Origin: a candidate division LCP-89 bacterium | GTDB taxonomy: Bacteria > Electryoneota > B3-LCP | DNA: 34,290 nt | Assembly: GCA_025774735.1 (NCBI GenBank) | Contig: JALGZU010000001.1 | Span: 1-34,290, forward strand | Reading direction: 5' to 3' | Shown here: positions 1 to 7,754 of the stretch, one piece after another | Numbering within the stretch: the first letter of the stretch is position 1 | How the letters are laid out: each line of letters begins with the position of its first letter | Notes under the pieces: generated by a model | Told to the model about the DNA's origin: nothing | Databases searched by the model: none | What the model saw: only the letters and a program-made list of their open reading frames with translations | Program-made: the position numbers and the translations under genes

Positions 1-687
1 TCCTTCAGGCTGTCGGAAGACGTGCTGCGAAACGCTATCGAGGTTGACGGAATGTACGCGGAAAAGGCGGGGGAAGCCCTGCAGCAGGTTCACAAGATCG
101 TTCAAGCTCAACCCGGGACAAAATACGGCAAGACCATTGCCCTGGTCGATGAGATCATCCGTGCCGATCTGGCCGTACTGTTCATCGAGGAGCTAAACGT
201 TGTCGAGCGCATCAAGCGGCGGGATGCCAGCCAATCAGCACCTGACCTTTCCTTCCAGGCGGAAGATCCGCTTGAATTTCCCGCTTCCGAACCCGGCAAC
301 GCTTCGGATATATTGGATATCGAGGATCACTGGGCGGAATCCATGATCCGGGATTTCGTCGACGTGGGGCTGTTCGATGTCATGCAGAATCACAGGTTCT
401 ACCCGGACGAAGTGGTCACCCGGATCGAGTTCGCCGGGGTTGTACAGCGCCTGATCTACATGGTGACGAGAGATGAAACGATCTTCTCGAAGTACATCGG
501 CGAACAGGAATCGCACATCCGCGACATGAGGACCGATCATCCCTATTACGGCGCCGCCATGCTGTCCGTCGAGCGTAATATCATGGACCTGGACAAAATC
601 ACCGGAAATTTCAATCCCAACGATCACATCTCCGGACCGGACGCGCTGCTGTTCATCCGGGACATAAAAAACGCTCTGAAGTGGTAA
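1..687 (+). CDS. SLH-domain surface protein, C-terminal part (5' end outside window)
   Basis: The reading frame is open to the first base, so this is the C-terminal ~228 residues of a longer protein; the GTG at 22 is probably not the real start. Two S-layer-homology-like units are visible. The first runs from DIEDHWAESMIRDFVDVGLF through YPDEVVTRIEFAGVVQRLI, and the second starts near DHPYYGAAMLSVERN and ends with NPNDHISGPDALLFIRDI. Before them lies a helical segment (AGEALQQVHKIVQAQP) that could be the end of a TPR-like region, followed by a Pro/Ser/Glu-rich linker. SLH domains usually bind secondary cell-wall polymers or, in Gram-negatives, peptidoglycan, which suggests a periplasmic or envelope role. 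The gene converges on hemW and ends at a strong terminator. Full architecture and function cannot be judged from the fragment. Confidence 0.8.
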   Translation, partial: SFRLSEDVLRNAIEVDGMYAEKAGEALQQVHKIVQAQPGTKYGKTIALVDEIIRADLAVLFIEELNVVERIKRRDASQSAPDLSFQAEDPLEFPASEPGNASDILDIEDHWAESMIRDFVDVGLFDVMQNHRFYPDEVVTRIEFAGVVQRLIYMVTRDETIFSKYIGEQESHIRDMRTDHPYYGAAMLSVERNIMDLDKITGNFNPNDHISGPDALLFIRDIKNALKW

Positions 688-718
688 TAATATGCTCAGG
701 GTGAATAACCGTCTTACA

Positions 719-746
719 GAGGTGGACATTTCGTCCACCTTTTTTA
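719..746 (+). terminator. Rho-independent terminator after the SLH gene
   Basis: A perfect 8-bp stem (720-727 with 733-740, AGGTGGAC/GTCCACCT) around the 5-base loop ATTTC is followed by a T-run to 745. It lies 32 bases after the SLH stop codon and overlaps the last codon of the converging hemW gene. On the minus strand no T-run follows, so it should act mainly on + strand transcripts. Confidence 0.9.
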
Positions 747-1883
747 ACCTAAAATCCTCCCGGCAATCTCATCCGCCAGCAATAACCCATGATCGTTCGG
801 TTTGAAGTGTTCGCCGTCGAACTCGCCTAGTCCTCTGACGGCGATTTTCTCGAACATAACCTTCCAGTAGTGCGGCACCTCACCGAATTCTCTGCCGTAA
901 TCTTCAAATCGGATCCCCTCTGTCTGTCTCAGCTTCAGATAGATCCATTCTGTGCGAGTTTCTTCCCGGGTTAGCTCTTCCGATTCGGTGGGAGGCTGTC
1001 GTTCCAAATCGAGAGCCTGGGCGTAGCCAGTGAGATCGGGGAGATTCCAGGTTCTCATCTTGCCGTCGAAACTGTGCGCGGAAGGTCCCAGCCCGAGGTA
1101 AGCTCCCCGCTGCCAGTAGTGGCGGTTATGGCGGCTTTCAAACCCGGGTTTGGCCCAGTTGGAAACCTCGTAGTGGCGGTAACCGGCTTCCTGCAAACGT
1201 CCAGCGGCATGAAGGAGCAGATCGACGGTGGCATCGGCGGTGAGATAGACCGGTTCCCCCAAATGTTCCCTACGGGCTAATTCTGTCCCCTCTTCAATCG
1301 TAAGGCTGTAAAACGAAACAGCATCGGGTTCTGAGGCGAAGAGATCATCCAATTCCCGATCCCAACCCTCTGCAGTTTCGTACGGAGTTCCCGCCATCAG
1401 GTCTACCGAAAGTGCAATACCCGGTATCGCTTTCACCGCCTTCACCGCTTCAAGTGCCTGGCTGCGATCATGGATCCTGCCTAGAAACTCCAGCCGTTCG
1501 TCGTCCAGCGCCTGAATCCCCAGGCTGATTCGATTAACGCCGGCCCGTTGCATCTGCACCAGGACGGTTGCATCCAGGGTGCCGGGATTGGCTTCAAGGG
1601 TGATTTCGATGCCGGTTGCAGGCGTGATGATTCCTGTAATCGTTTCGAGTATTTGCCTGACATCCTGAGCGGACATCAGTGAAGGCGTGCCGCCCCCGAA
1701 ATAGATGGAGCCCAGAGAACAATCGCGCCAGTCCTGGGAGCGAAGTTCAAACTCCTTCAGAATCTGGCGCGTATACGCGTGATAATCGTCGTCAGAGCCG
1801 CCCTCTGTTGAGAAGAAGGCACAGTAAGGGCAGCGCCTGAGACAGTAAGGAAAATGTACGTAAACGCCTAAGGTTTCTCGCAA
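744..1883 (-). CDS. hemW: HemW-like radical SAM heme chaperone
   Basis: The 379-aa protein is typical in length for HemW, the cytosolic radical SAM protein that resembles coproporphyrinogen III dehydrogenase (HemN) but is thought to bind and transfer heme. The N-terminus YVHFPYCLRRCPYC carries the CX3CX2C cluster motif (C14, C18, C21) right after the family's usual VHFPYC opening. It is followed by YFGGGTPS, EANPGT and NRISLGIQALDD, all standard HemN/HemW signatures. The residue two after the last Cys is Phe, as in HemW, where HemN has a further Cys. The start codon is TTG; no ATG or GTG lies between it and an upstream in-frame stop. It sits 15 bases after the 115-aa gene, so the two are probably cotranscribed. 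Older annotations would call it oxygen-independent coproporphyrinogen oxidase. Confidence 0.92.
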   Translation of the reverse strand: MRETLGVYVHFPYCLRRCPYCAFFSTEGGSDDDYHAYTRQILKEFELRSQDWRDCSLGSIYFGGGTPSLMSAQDVRQILETITGIITPATGIEITLEANPGTLDATVLVQMQRAGVNRISLGIQALDDERLEFLGRIHDRSQALEAVKAVKAIPGIALSVDLMAGTPYETAEGWDRELDDLFASEPDAVSFYSLTIEEGTELARREHLGEPVYLTADATVDLLLHAAGRLQEAGYRHYEVSNWAKPGFESRHNRHYWQRGAYLGLGPSAHSFDGKMRTWNLPDLTGYAQALDLERQPPTESEELTREETRTEWIYLKLRQTEGIRFEDYGREFGEVPHYWKVMFEKIAVRGLGEFDGEHFKPNDHGLLLADEIAGRILG

Positions 1884-1898
1884 AGTGTGATATACACT

Positions 1899-2246
1899 CT
1901 ATTCCATGTTCCCGGGTGAACCGTAAGACGGCTCAGGGACGTCTTCCGTCCGGGAACGTTCGTGTATCCGTTCAGGAGCATCCTCCAGTCCCGCTTCATG
2001 CGCTTTATGCAGCGCCAGCGCTCTATCAGAGAGGTGCACCCGATCCAGGAATTTATCGTTGCTCGTGACGCTTTCCACCTTGTCGGTGATCCGGTCCGTG
2101 TCGGCGATCTCCTTAAGATGCTCCGCCTGATCTGAATTGACAGCGGCCTTGAGTATTTCGTTTCGCTCTGTTACTGATTGCGCATTTGCCAATTGCTGCC
2201 CCAGCCTGTCCGCAACTAATCCGGCGATTTTGGTCTGATCACTCAT
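1899..2246 (-). CDS. Hypothetical 115-aa soluble protein
   Basis: The family is not recognised. The ATG at 2246 is preceded at 5 bases by the strong Shine-Dalgarno AAGGGGG (2252-2258), which supports real translation. The product is highly charged, lacks Cys and membrane segments, and looks mostly helical through about residue 85 (for example NAQSVTERNEILKAAVNS). A disordered Pro/Arg/Glu-rich tail follows (EDVPEPSYGSPGNME). It lies between a 55-aa ORF and hemW on the same strand with gaps of 36 and 15 bases, so it is probably in an operon with hemW. No function can be proposed. Confidence 0.75.
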   Translation of the reverse strand: MSDQTKIAGLVADRLGQQLANAQSVTERNEILKAAVNSDQAEHLKEIADTDRITDKVESVTSNDKFLDRVHLSDRALALHKAHEAGLEDAPERIHERSRTEDVPEPSYGSPGNME

Positions 2247-2282
2247 GACTACCCCCTTGTACTCATCTGAGGAAATCTGGTT

Positions 2283-2450
2283 TCATACGAAAACGTCAAT
2301 AAACCGCCCCTTACCTTCTTCTGAAGGCCGTTCAACCTGCCGGTCCACTTCTTCCCACTCCCCTCGCTGTTCCACTTCACGCATCTTTTGCACGTAATAA
2401 TCGGCCCGCGGGCGGTCGCTCTGCACTGCTTCCATGCTCTCATCTATCAT
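2283..2450 (-). CDS. Small acidic 55-aa protein, unknown function
   Basis: The short ORF begins MIDESMEAVQSDRPRADYYV and ends GKGRFIDVFV. An AGGA Shine-Dalgarno element lies about 8 bases before the ATG (upstream sequence AGGAATGAGCC). The composition is rich in Glu, Arg and Asp with a Trp and two Tyr, as in a small folded helical protein. The same-strand alternative frame (2249-2443) gives an unlikely basic Cys/Trp/Lys-rich product. It stands first in the small group leading to the 115-aa protein and hemW. Being short and without a recognised family, it could be a chance ORF, but the ribosome site and position favour a gene. Confidence 0.5.
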   Translation of the reverse strand: MIDESMEAVQSDRPRADYYVQKMREVEQRGEWEEVDRQVERPSEEGKGRFIDVFV

Positions 2451-3256
2451 GGCTCATTCCTATTTTATTCTCTCCCGGTGAACTCAACTTCACCCTCACG
2501 AATGACAGGTGGATGAACCGTTCCTATTTTACATTACCCATCAATACCCCTGAAAGGTCGTTAAAGGGTAACCAACTATCCCTGAAATAAGCATAAACAA
2601 GGTTAAAGTTTTTATATCAATCTGTCGATTTTAGTAGCGAGGCCATACAGAGGTCCCGCACTGACGACCAAAGGGGTCCATAAAAAGACCCAAAGCAAAT
2701 CAACCACCGGGGAGTCGGGATGTCATGCCGGCAACATGGCACAGGACCTATAACTGATGGCCTTATTTTTTTTCAACGCTACATATCCGGATGAGCTGGA
2801 AGTGCTATTCCAGCTTTCTCGATTTTATTATTCGGCTCCAAGGGCACCTTATCGATTGCTCTCACCAGCAGCGGACCTACCACCCCGATTCTGAACCGAT
2901 GTAACACTTACCAGATCCACCAACAGCTGTCTTCCAAAATCCTGTCACGCACCCGGTTGTACCATACCATACCTCTCCTACACATATGCAAAGAGTTTGC
3001 CAAAGTGGGTCTTCACACCAGCTGCTTACCTAATCTATTGTTACTATTATTATTATGACAATATTCGCACATACAATACACAAGTAATTTCGGCAGAACT
3101 GGCACAATAAGCTGCCTGCAACGGCAAACTTGTCCCTTCAGGGTAAATGACAGCGCGCGCGCAATCTGCAAAAACATCAGATTGGTAAGACATGTGATCT
3201 ATACATAGGGAATCGTAATGGGGGTTGGTAGTAAGAGGGCTTGCTTTAACGAGCCT
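2451..3256. other. 806-base intergenic stretch without a convincing gene
   Basis: No ORF with credible composition or ribosome site was seen on either strand, and no tRNA-like fold was recognised. The base composition is visibly more AT-rich than the flanking genes (for example T-runs at 2764-2773 and TTA/ATT repeats near 3040-3057). An 8-bp perfect hairpin (2794-2801 with 2808-2815, AGCTGGAA/TTCCAGCT, 6-base loop) is followed on the + strand by a loose T-rich tract. A weaker 5-bp hairpin is GGGTC/GACCC at 2674-2691. An alternating run GCGCGCGCGC lies near 3151-3162. The right part must hold the 3' end of the polysaccharide transcript, and the left part presumably holds the promoter of the 55-aa/115-aa/hemW group, but neither can be placed with confidence. 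Confidence 0.6.
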
Positions 3257-5257
3257 TCAATAGCCGACGCGGCGGCAAATGTGCTCGATCAAGCGGGTTA
3301 GTTCAGGATCCGCGGTGACCTGACGTGCAATCGGTTCGATCAGCCGGGCAGCCTGGTCCATATCCCCCAGTTCGAGGTAGGCGAATGCGGCATGTGCTCG
3401 GGCGAGGTGAAACGATGGATTAGCTGCCAGGGCTTTTGAATAGTTATCCGCAGCCAGAGACCATTCCCCGCGAGCTTCATTTATTGACCCTAACAGGAAG
3501 GGCACACGTGGTTCCTCTGGATCGATCTCCGCGGTTAAAGTGAGTTCGTCTATGGCTCTGGCCGTATCTCCCAATTGCAGGTTGAGAAAAGCGATGTTAA
3601 AATAAACGTACGCCGGGGGTTCCGGGTGAATAAATACCGCCTCTTCGTACGCTTTCAAGCCCGCGACCAATTGTCCGGACTGCGCCAGGGCCTGAGCCTT
3701 CATCAGGAGACTTTCGGCGTCCAGATAGGCCATCTCCCTCCGTGGATCTAAACCTGCCAACCGAAATTCCTCGATGGCCTGTTCGTGGTGCCCCAGAGCA
3801 TGATAAGAATCTCCCAGTAATGCGTGAGCCTCGGTGAATTCAGGATCGATAATTAAAGCTCTCTGCAGCATGCTGGCAGCATCTTCATTGCGCTCCTGCT
3901 TCTGCAACACACTCCCTATATTGAAGTAATCCATGCGGGGAGATTGCAGTTGATTCGTGAAACGAGTTGGCATGTTGACCGCCAGGGCGAATAGTATAAC
4001 GATTCCGGCATGTTGAAGGAGGGTCTTATAGCGCTTCTCTTTCAGGCTCAACAACAGTTCCAGAATGCCTTTTCCCGCCAGTGGTATCAGCACCAGCATA
4101 ATGGGCAGGCGGTATTCCGAGGCGGCGAAGAAAATTAGAGTCGTCAAAAGGCAACTAAGGCCGTAGACGTTCACGACTGCTAATCCCTCTCTGAAGGGAC
4201 GTTGGAGCCAGAAGGCGAAGCCTACGGGCGCCAGCAGACCAAAAGTGAACGGCAACAGCCGCAATAAGCGCGAAAACGCCATTGCGACATAAATGCTCAA
4301 GTTATTAGGAATTTCTGTATGGTGAAAGAACAAGAAGAGTTTTTTCAGCAGAAGCTGCAGGTAGGATACCGGGTGATTCACAATAAATTTCAGACCCTCC
4401 TCTAACCAATATTTCGATGTCTGCACTACATCCAGATCGGTGCCAGCCCTGCGGGACGCTTCCATCCGGTAATCCTGATTTTCGAAATCAGGTTCGGCCG
4501 AACGGATGAACGGCGCTTCCCAATAGATCCCCTCAGCCTGGGGATTGTTTCCCGCATAGAAATTCATACCCGCTCCAGCCGTGACCAACACAAAATGACC
4601 GCTACTTGCATAATTGCGGTAGGTCGTGGGAAAGAGGACCAGTGCGACACCGGCGATCAGGATGAAGGAACACCGCAGCCCGAACCTGCCGGGCGACAGG
4701 GCGAACAGAGCGGCGAGCATGACTCCGAAGAGTAGGATGTCCGGACGGGCGAGGGCAGATACTCCCAGGAGCACTCCGGCGAGCAGGTAAATCCAACCTC
4801 CCCTATTCTTTGAGAGAAGTAATAGCAGCATCACGGCGTTCAGCACGAGAATCAAGGTTGCCGTAAGCAGAACGCCTTCATAGTAGATGAAAGGCCTGTA
4901 GAACGCAGCCAGGAACGCCGATAGCAAACCTACATTCTGATCGAAAAGCGACACCCCGATCCTGTAGATGAGATAGACAATGAGGACGCCACAGAGTGCA
5001 TGGATCACCAGTCCGACCTGCGGAAAGACACCGAATATTTTATAGAATACGCTTAATACAGCAGATAGCAGGGGGCTCATAAAAAATACGCCCTCTTCCC
5101 CATTCATCCCTACGGCGAGAGACGCTGCCAGGTTGTGGTAATACGCTGCATCGATAATGGGAATCCCGGCAAGGTGAGTATTCCAAATACCGACCAGGTA
5201 CAGACCCCGGACTGCGGCGGCGGAGACGAGGATCAGAGTAAGAAGGAGATTTCTCAT
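3257..5257 (-). CDS. GT-C membrane glycosyltransferase (PMT/ArnT-like) with C-terminal TPR repeats
   Basis: The first ~430 residues are a polytopic membrane domain with roughly ten hydrophobic segments. The first periplasmic loop carries IIDAAYYHNLA (residues 34-44), matching the acidic D-x-x-Y pattern of GT-C enzymes that use lipid-linked sugar donors at the outer face of the inner membrane. A second soluble loop (near FYAGNNPQAEGIYWE) follows. From about residue 445 to the end there are about five TPR-type repeats, for example LGDSYHALGHHEQAIEEFRLA, in keeping with docking to a protein or glycan partner. The protein probably transfers a sugar from a polyprenyl carrier onto the product of this locus. 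It follows wzc, but two hairpins lie between the genes, so it may be transcribed partly on its own. No good Shine-Dalgarno element precedes the ATG. Confidence 0.85.
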   Translation of the reverse strand: MRNLLLTLILVSAAAVRGLYLVGIWNTHLAGIPIIDAAYYHNLAASLAVGMNGEEGVFFMSPLLSAVLSVFYKIFGVFPQVGLVIHALCGVLIVYLIYRIGVSLFDQNVGLLSAFLAAFYRPFIYYEGVLLTATLILVLNAVMLLLLLSKNRGGWIYLLAGVLLGVSALARPDILLFGVMLAALFALSPGRFGLRCSFILIAGVALVLFPTTYRNYASSGHFVLVTAGAGMNFYAGNNPQAEGIYWEAPFIRSAEPDFENQDYRMEASRRAGTDLDVVQTSKYWLEEGLKFIVNHPVSYLQLLLKKLFLFFHHTEIPNNLSIYVAMAFSRLLRLLPFTFGLLAPVGFAFWLQRPFREGLAVVNVYGLSCLLTTLIFFAASEYRLPIMLVLIPLAGKGILELLLSLKEKRYKTLLQHAGIVILFALAVNMPTRFTNQLQSPRMDYFNIGSVLQKQERNEDAASMLQRALIIDPEFTEAHALLGDSYHALGHHEQAIEEFRLAGLDPRREMAYLDAESLLMKAQALAQSGQLVAGLKAYEEAVFIHPEPPAYVYFNIAFLNLQLGDTARAIDELTLTAEIDPEEPRVPFLLGSINEARGEWSLAADNYSKALAANPSFHLARAHAAFAYLELGDMDQAARLIEPIARQVTADPELTRLIEHICRRVGY

Positions 5258-5280
5258 GCGTTTAGGGAGGCTAAGCTGAA

Positions 5281-5306
5281 AAGAGCCACATGGGTATGTG
5301 GCTCTT
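5281..5306 (-). terminator. Perfect 11-bp hairpin just upstream of the GT-C gene (terminator or attenuator)
   Basis: The arms AAGAGCCACAT (5281-5291) and ATGTGGCTCTT (5296-5306) pair perfectly around a 4-base loop. On the minus strand the stem ends in CTCTTTTC, giving a short T-run. It lies only 23 bases before the GT-C start codon, so it could terminate leftover wzc transcription or attenuate expression of the GT-C gene. Confidence 0.65.
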
Positions 5307-5377
5307 GATACAATTCGTATGCCGGATAGTTCCCAGAATCCAGCCCCGAATCGGAGCCGTTCCGACGTCTTGAATAA

Positions 5378-5404
5378 TTTAAAAGGGGGGTGTTTAGCCC
5401 CCCT
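5378..5404 (-). terminator. Rho-independent terminator after wzc-like gene
   Basis: On the minus strand a stem AGGGGGG/CCCCCCT (5398-5404 with 5384-5390) encloses a 7-base loop and is followed by TTTTAAATT. It begins 20 bases downstream of the Wzc-like stop codon, in the right orientation to end that transcript. Confidence 0.85.
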
Positions 5405-5424
5405 GTACGGTCAGTTCGATATAA

Positions 5425-7566
5425 CTAAATCGGTCTTTTGCGGTAACTGCGTTTGGCAGTCTTACCTTTGATTCCCAGCAGAGCCAGCGGTTTTTTAGCA
5501 ATTCGTTTCATGCCGCCACCGCCGATCTGGTTGTAGCTGTGGTAGTAATAGTAGTACTGCGTGCCTTCCATCGGGACCTTATTCAGCACCACACCCAGGA
5601 GGCGGCTGTTGCCGCGTTGAAGGGTTTCGACGGCCTGCTTCAACATCTGCTTTGAAATCTCTCCCGACGACGCGACCATGATGGTCCGATCGGTTAGCGC
5701 GCCGAGGATTACCGGATCGTTGAGGGAGTAGATCGGAGCTGAATCGAAGATGACGATGTCAAACAGCTTCTTAGCTTCCTTAATCAACTCCTTCATCTGG
5801 TTCGATTCAAAAAGCTGGGTGGTGCTGGGAGGTTTCGGCCCGGTGGTGATGACCCATAAGCGGTCAACACCCGACGGTTTCAGGGCTTCTTCCAGCGAGG
5901 CTTCACCCAGAATTACCTCCGTCAGGCCGATCTCGTTCTCCATCCCAAAGATCTTGTAAGCTGCGGGACGGGGGTAATCTGTATCCACCAGAAGGACATT
6001 CTTCCCCTGCTGTGCCAAATTGGTAGCGAGGTTGGCGGCAACGTAACTTTTCCCCTCCTCCGGAATCGAACTGGTGATCATGATGCTCTTGACGTCATCA
6101 TCCAGGCTGCCCAGCTTGATGTTGTGAGAGAGAATATTATAGGCTTCGCGGAGGAAGTGTATCGTTTTCTTTTCAGGAACGTTCTGATCGCTGGCGATCA
6201 GGTGGATGTCCTTGCGTCTCATCAATGGAATGCTGGCCAGTAAAGGCAGACCGAGCTGCACCTGAATGGAATCAGCATCTCTTATCGAATCATCGAGATA
6301 TTCAATGAGGATTGCCAAACCCAAACCAACCAACAAACCCAGAATCGCCCCAATGATCAGGTTGTCTTCGACGATGGGGGAATGTACCTTGGCTTTCCAT
6401 GCCGGCTCGATGATATTGATATTCGAGATCTGCATGGCTTTGCTGATGTTCAGCCGGTATTTCATATCCAAGAGCATGGTATAGAGTTGCTCGGATGTGT
6501 TGGCAGCTAACTGCAACTGTGCAAGAGCATATAATTTCGATGGAAATTCCTGTAACTTGTTCTGGTACTCATCGATCTGGGCCTGGATCTCGCTTCTTCT
6601 AGCGACCTCGGACTGTTCGTAAACATCTTTTTCCTGGAGGAGTTTTTTCTGCAGATCAATCATCTGCTCGCGCAAGGCGATGATCGTGGGATGGCTCTCG
6701 GTGTATTTACTCATTGCACCCTGGAGATCCGACTCGAGCTTGGCCAGTTCCGCTTTCAAAAATGAAATCTGGTTCTGTCCGGATAAGGTACTCCCACCGA
6801 TCAGAGCCGTCTGCCCCCCGTAGTTCGACTCCATGGTATTAATTTCCTGAAGAGACAGGTCCATGACGTCCTGTTGTGCCCGCAATTGAGAAATCTGACC
6901 GATCAGGGTTGCCACTTCCGTTGAAACGTCAACGACATCCTCAGCCTCCTGAAATTCGCGCAATTTCCGCTTGGTATTGTTCCAGTCTCGTTTCGCCAGC
7001 TTGGATTGTTCGTCGGCGAAGCGGGCGGCGTCTGCGGTCTCGCGATGCTTCCGGGTGACGTCCTCCGCCAGATATACTTCTGCCAATGTATTGGAGAGAT
7101 CCAGAGCTTCCTGTGGATCGGGCGAGAACGCTTGAACACTGAGGACGGGGGATTTTTTCGATGGCTTTGTCTTCAGGCCGCGCAGAGCATACCACTGAAA
7201 CGTCATGCCTGTTAACGCCAGGGACGGTCCGGGCGTATAACTGCCGTCTGGTTCTCGCATATCCAATTTTTGAGACACTCTGTCCAGGATCGGTTTGCTC
7301 ATCATTTTCAGCATCTCAACCTCCATCATAGATGAAGCTTGATTGAGATTGGCTGAAAATAACATTTCGCTTATCGATTCCAAGCCGATACTACGCAGTA
7401 GTGCTTCCTGGGTTCCCTCACCCTCGATCACTAATTTACACTCAGCCACGTAGGTCTTCGGCTTCAGGAAAGTGGCGACCATGGTGATACCGAACACGAC
7501 AATAAAGCCTTGCAGTATCAGCCACTTTCTCCGGACGAGGATATCCCAAACGTGTTTAATTTCCAT
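5425..7566 (-). CDS. Wzc-like polysaccharide co-polymerase / BY-type tyrosine kinase
   Basis: This fused chain-length regulator and autokinase has the usual length for Wzc proteins (713 aa). The N-terminal Wzz domain starts with a membrane segment at about residues 15-34. A long periplasmic coiled coil (about 170-345) leads to a second membrane segment (about 403-422). The C-terminal cytosolic kinase has Walker A SSIPEEGKS (499-507, Lys506), Walker A' LLVDTDYPRP (525-534) and Walker B DIVIFD (603-608). A Tyr cluster follows at 671-675 plus Tyr678, the expected autophosphorylation tail, and then a very basic end. The loop departs a little from the common PGEGKS form (EEGKS). It controls chain length and export together with the Wza-like protein encoded at 18288-18941. 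A candidate promoter lies upstream and a terminator downstream, so it may be a separate transcript. Confidence 0.93.
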   Translation of the reverse strand: MEIKHVWDILVRRKWLILQGFIVVFGITMVATFLKPKTYVAECKLVIEGEGTQEALLRSIGLESISEMLFSANLNQASSMMEVEMLKMMSKPILDRVSQKLDMREPDGSYTPGPSLALTGMTFQWYALRGLKTKPSKKSPVLSVQAFSPDPQEALDLSNTLAEVYLAEDVTRKHRETADAARFADEQSKLAKRDWNNTKRKLREFQEAEDVVDVSTEVATLIGQISQLRAQQDVMDLSLQEINTMESNYGGQTALIGGSTLSGQNQISFLKAELAKLESDLQGAMSKYTESHPTIIALREQMIDLQKKLLQEKDVYEQSEVARRSEIQAQIDEYQNKLQEFPSKLYALAQLQLAANTSEQLYTMLLDMKYRLNISKAMQISNINIIEPAWKAKVHSPIVEDNLIIGAILGLLVGLGLAILIEYLDDSIRDADSIQVQLGLPLLASIPLMRRKDIHLIASDQNVPEKKTIHFLREAYNILSHNIKLGSLDDDVKSIMITSSIPEEGKSYVAANLATNLAQQGKNVLLVDTDYPRPAAYKIFGMENEIGLTEVILGEASLEEALKPSGVDRLWVITTGPKPPSTTQLFESNQMKELIKEAKKLFDIVIFDSAPIYSLNDPVILGALTDRTIMVASSGEISKQMLKQAVETLQRGNSRLLGVVLNKVPMEGTQYYYYYHSYNQIGGGGMKRIAKKPLALLGIKGKTAKRSYRKRPI

Positions 7567-7616
7567 CGTGTCAACCCCCGATTAGTAGAATCATACATTA
7601 CAGGTGACGAATATAT

Positions 7617-7645
7617 AAATTAAGCCATAAAATTCCAAAAGTCAA
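7617..7645 (-). promoter_or_regulatory. Candidate sigma-70-type promoter for the wzc-like gene
   Basis: On the minus strand TTGACT (7640-7645) is separated by 17 bases from TAATTT (7617-7622). It lies in an AT-rich stretch about 50 bases before the wzc-like ATG. The -35 element is close to consensus; the -10 element is weak. The 188-base gap is the widest inside the polysaccharide locus, which supports an independent start of transcription. Confidence 0.45.
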
Positions 7646-7754
7646 GACAAATAATTTATTTTAATAAGTTTTTCGAATCTCTAAGTTCTGCAGGAATTTA
7701 GCGGTTCGAGGATCAAATTGGCTGGCCAAAATGGTCAAATCCGCCGATTTGAGG

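Noticed and set aside
235..738. 167-aa minus-strand ORF opposite the SLH gene
   Set aside because: It is antisense to clear SLH motifs and covers the terminator; the translation has no family features.
2249..2443. 64-aa minus-strand ORF
   Set aside because: It overlaps the better 55-aa frame, which has a ribosome site. This one has an odd basic, Cys/Trp-rich composition and no Shine-Dalgarno element.
3099..3116. Sigma-54-like TGGCAC...GC element
   Set aside because: The GG-to-GC spacing is one base too long, the -12 part is poor, and no plus-strand gene lies downstream.
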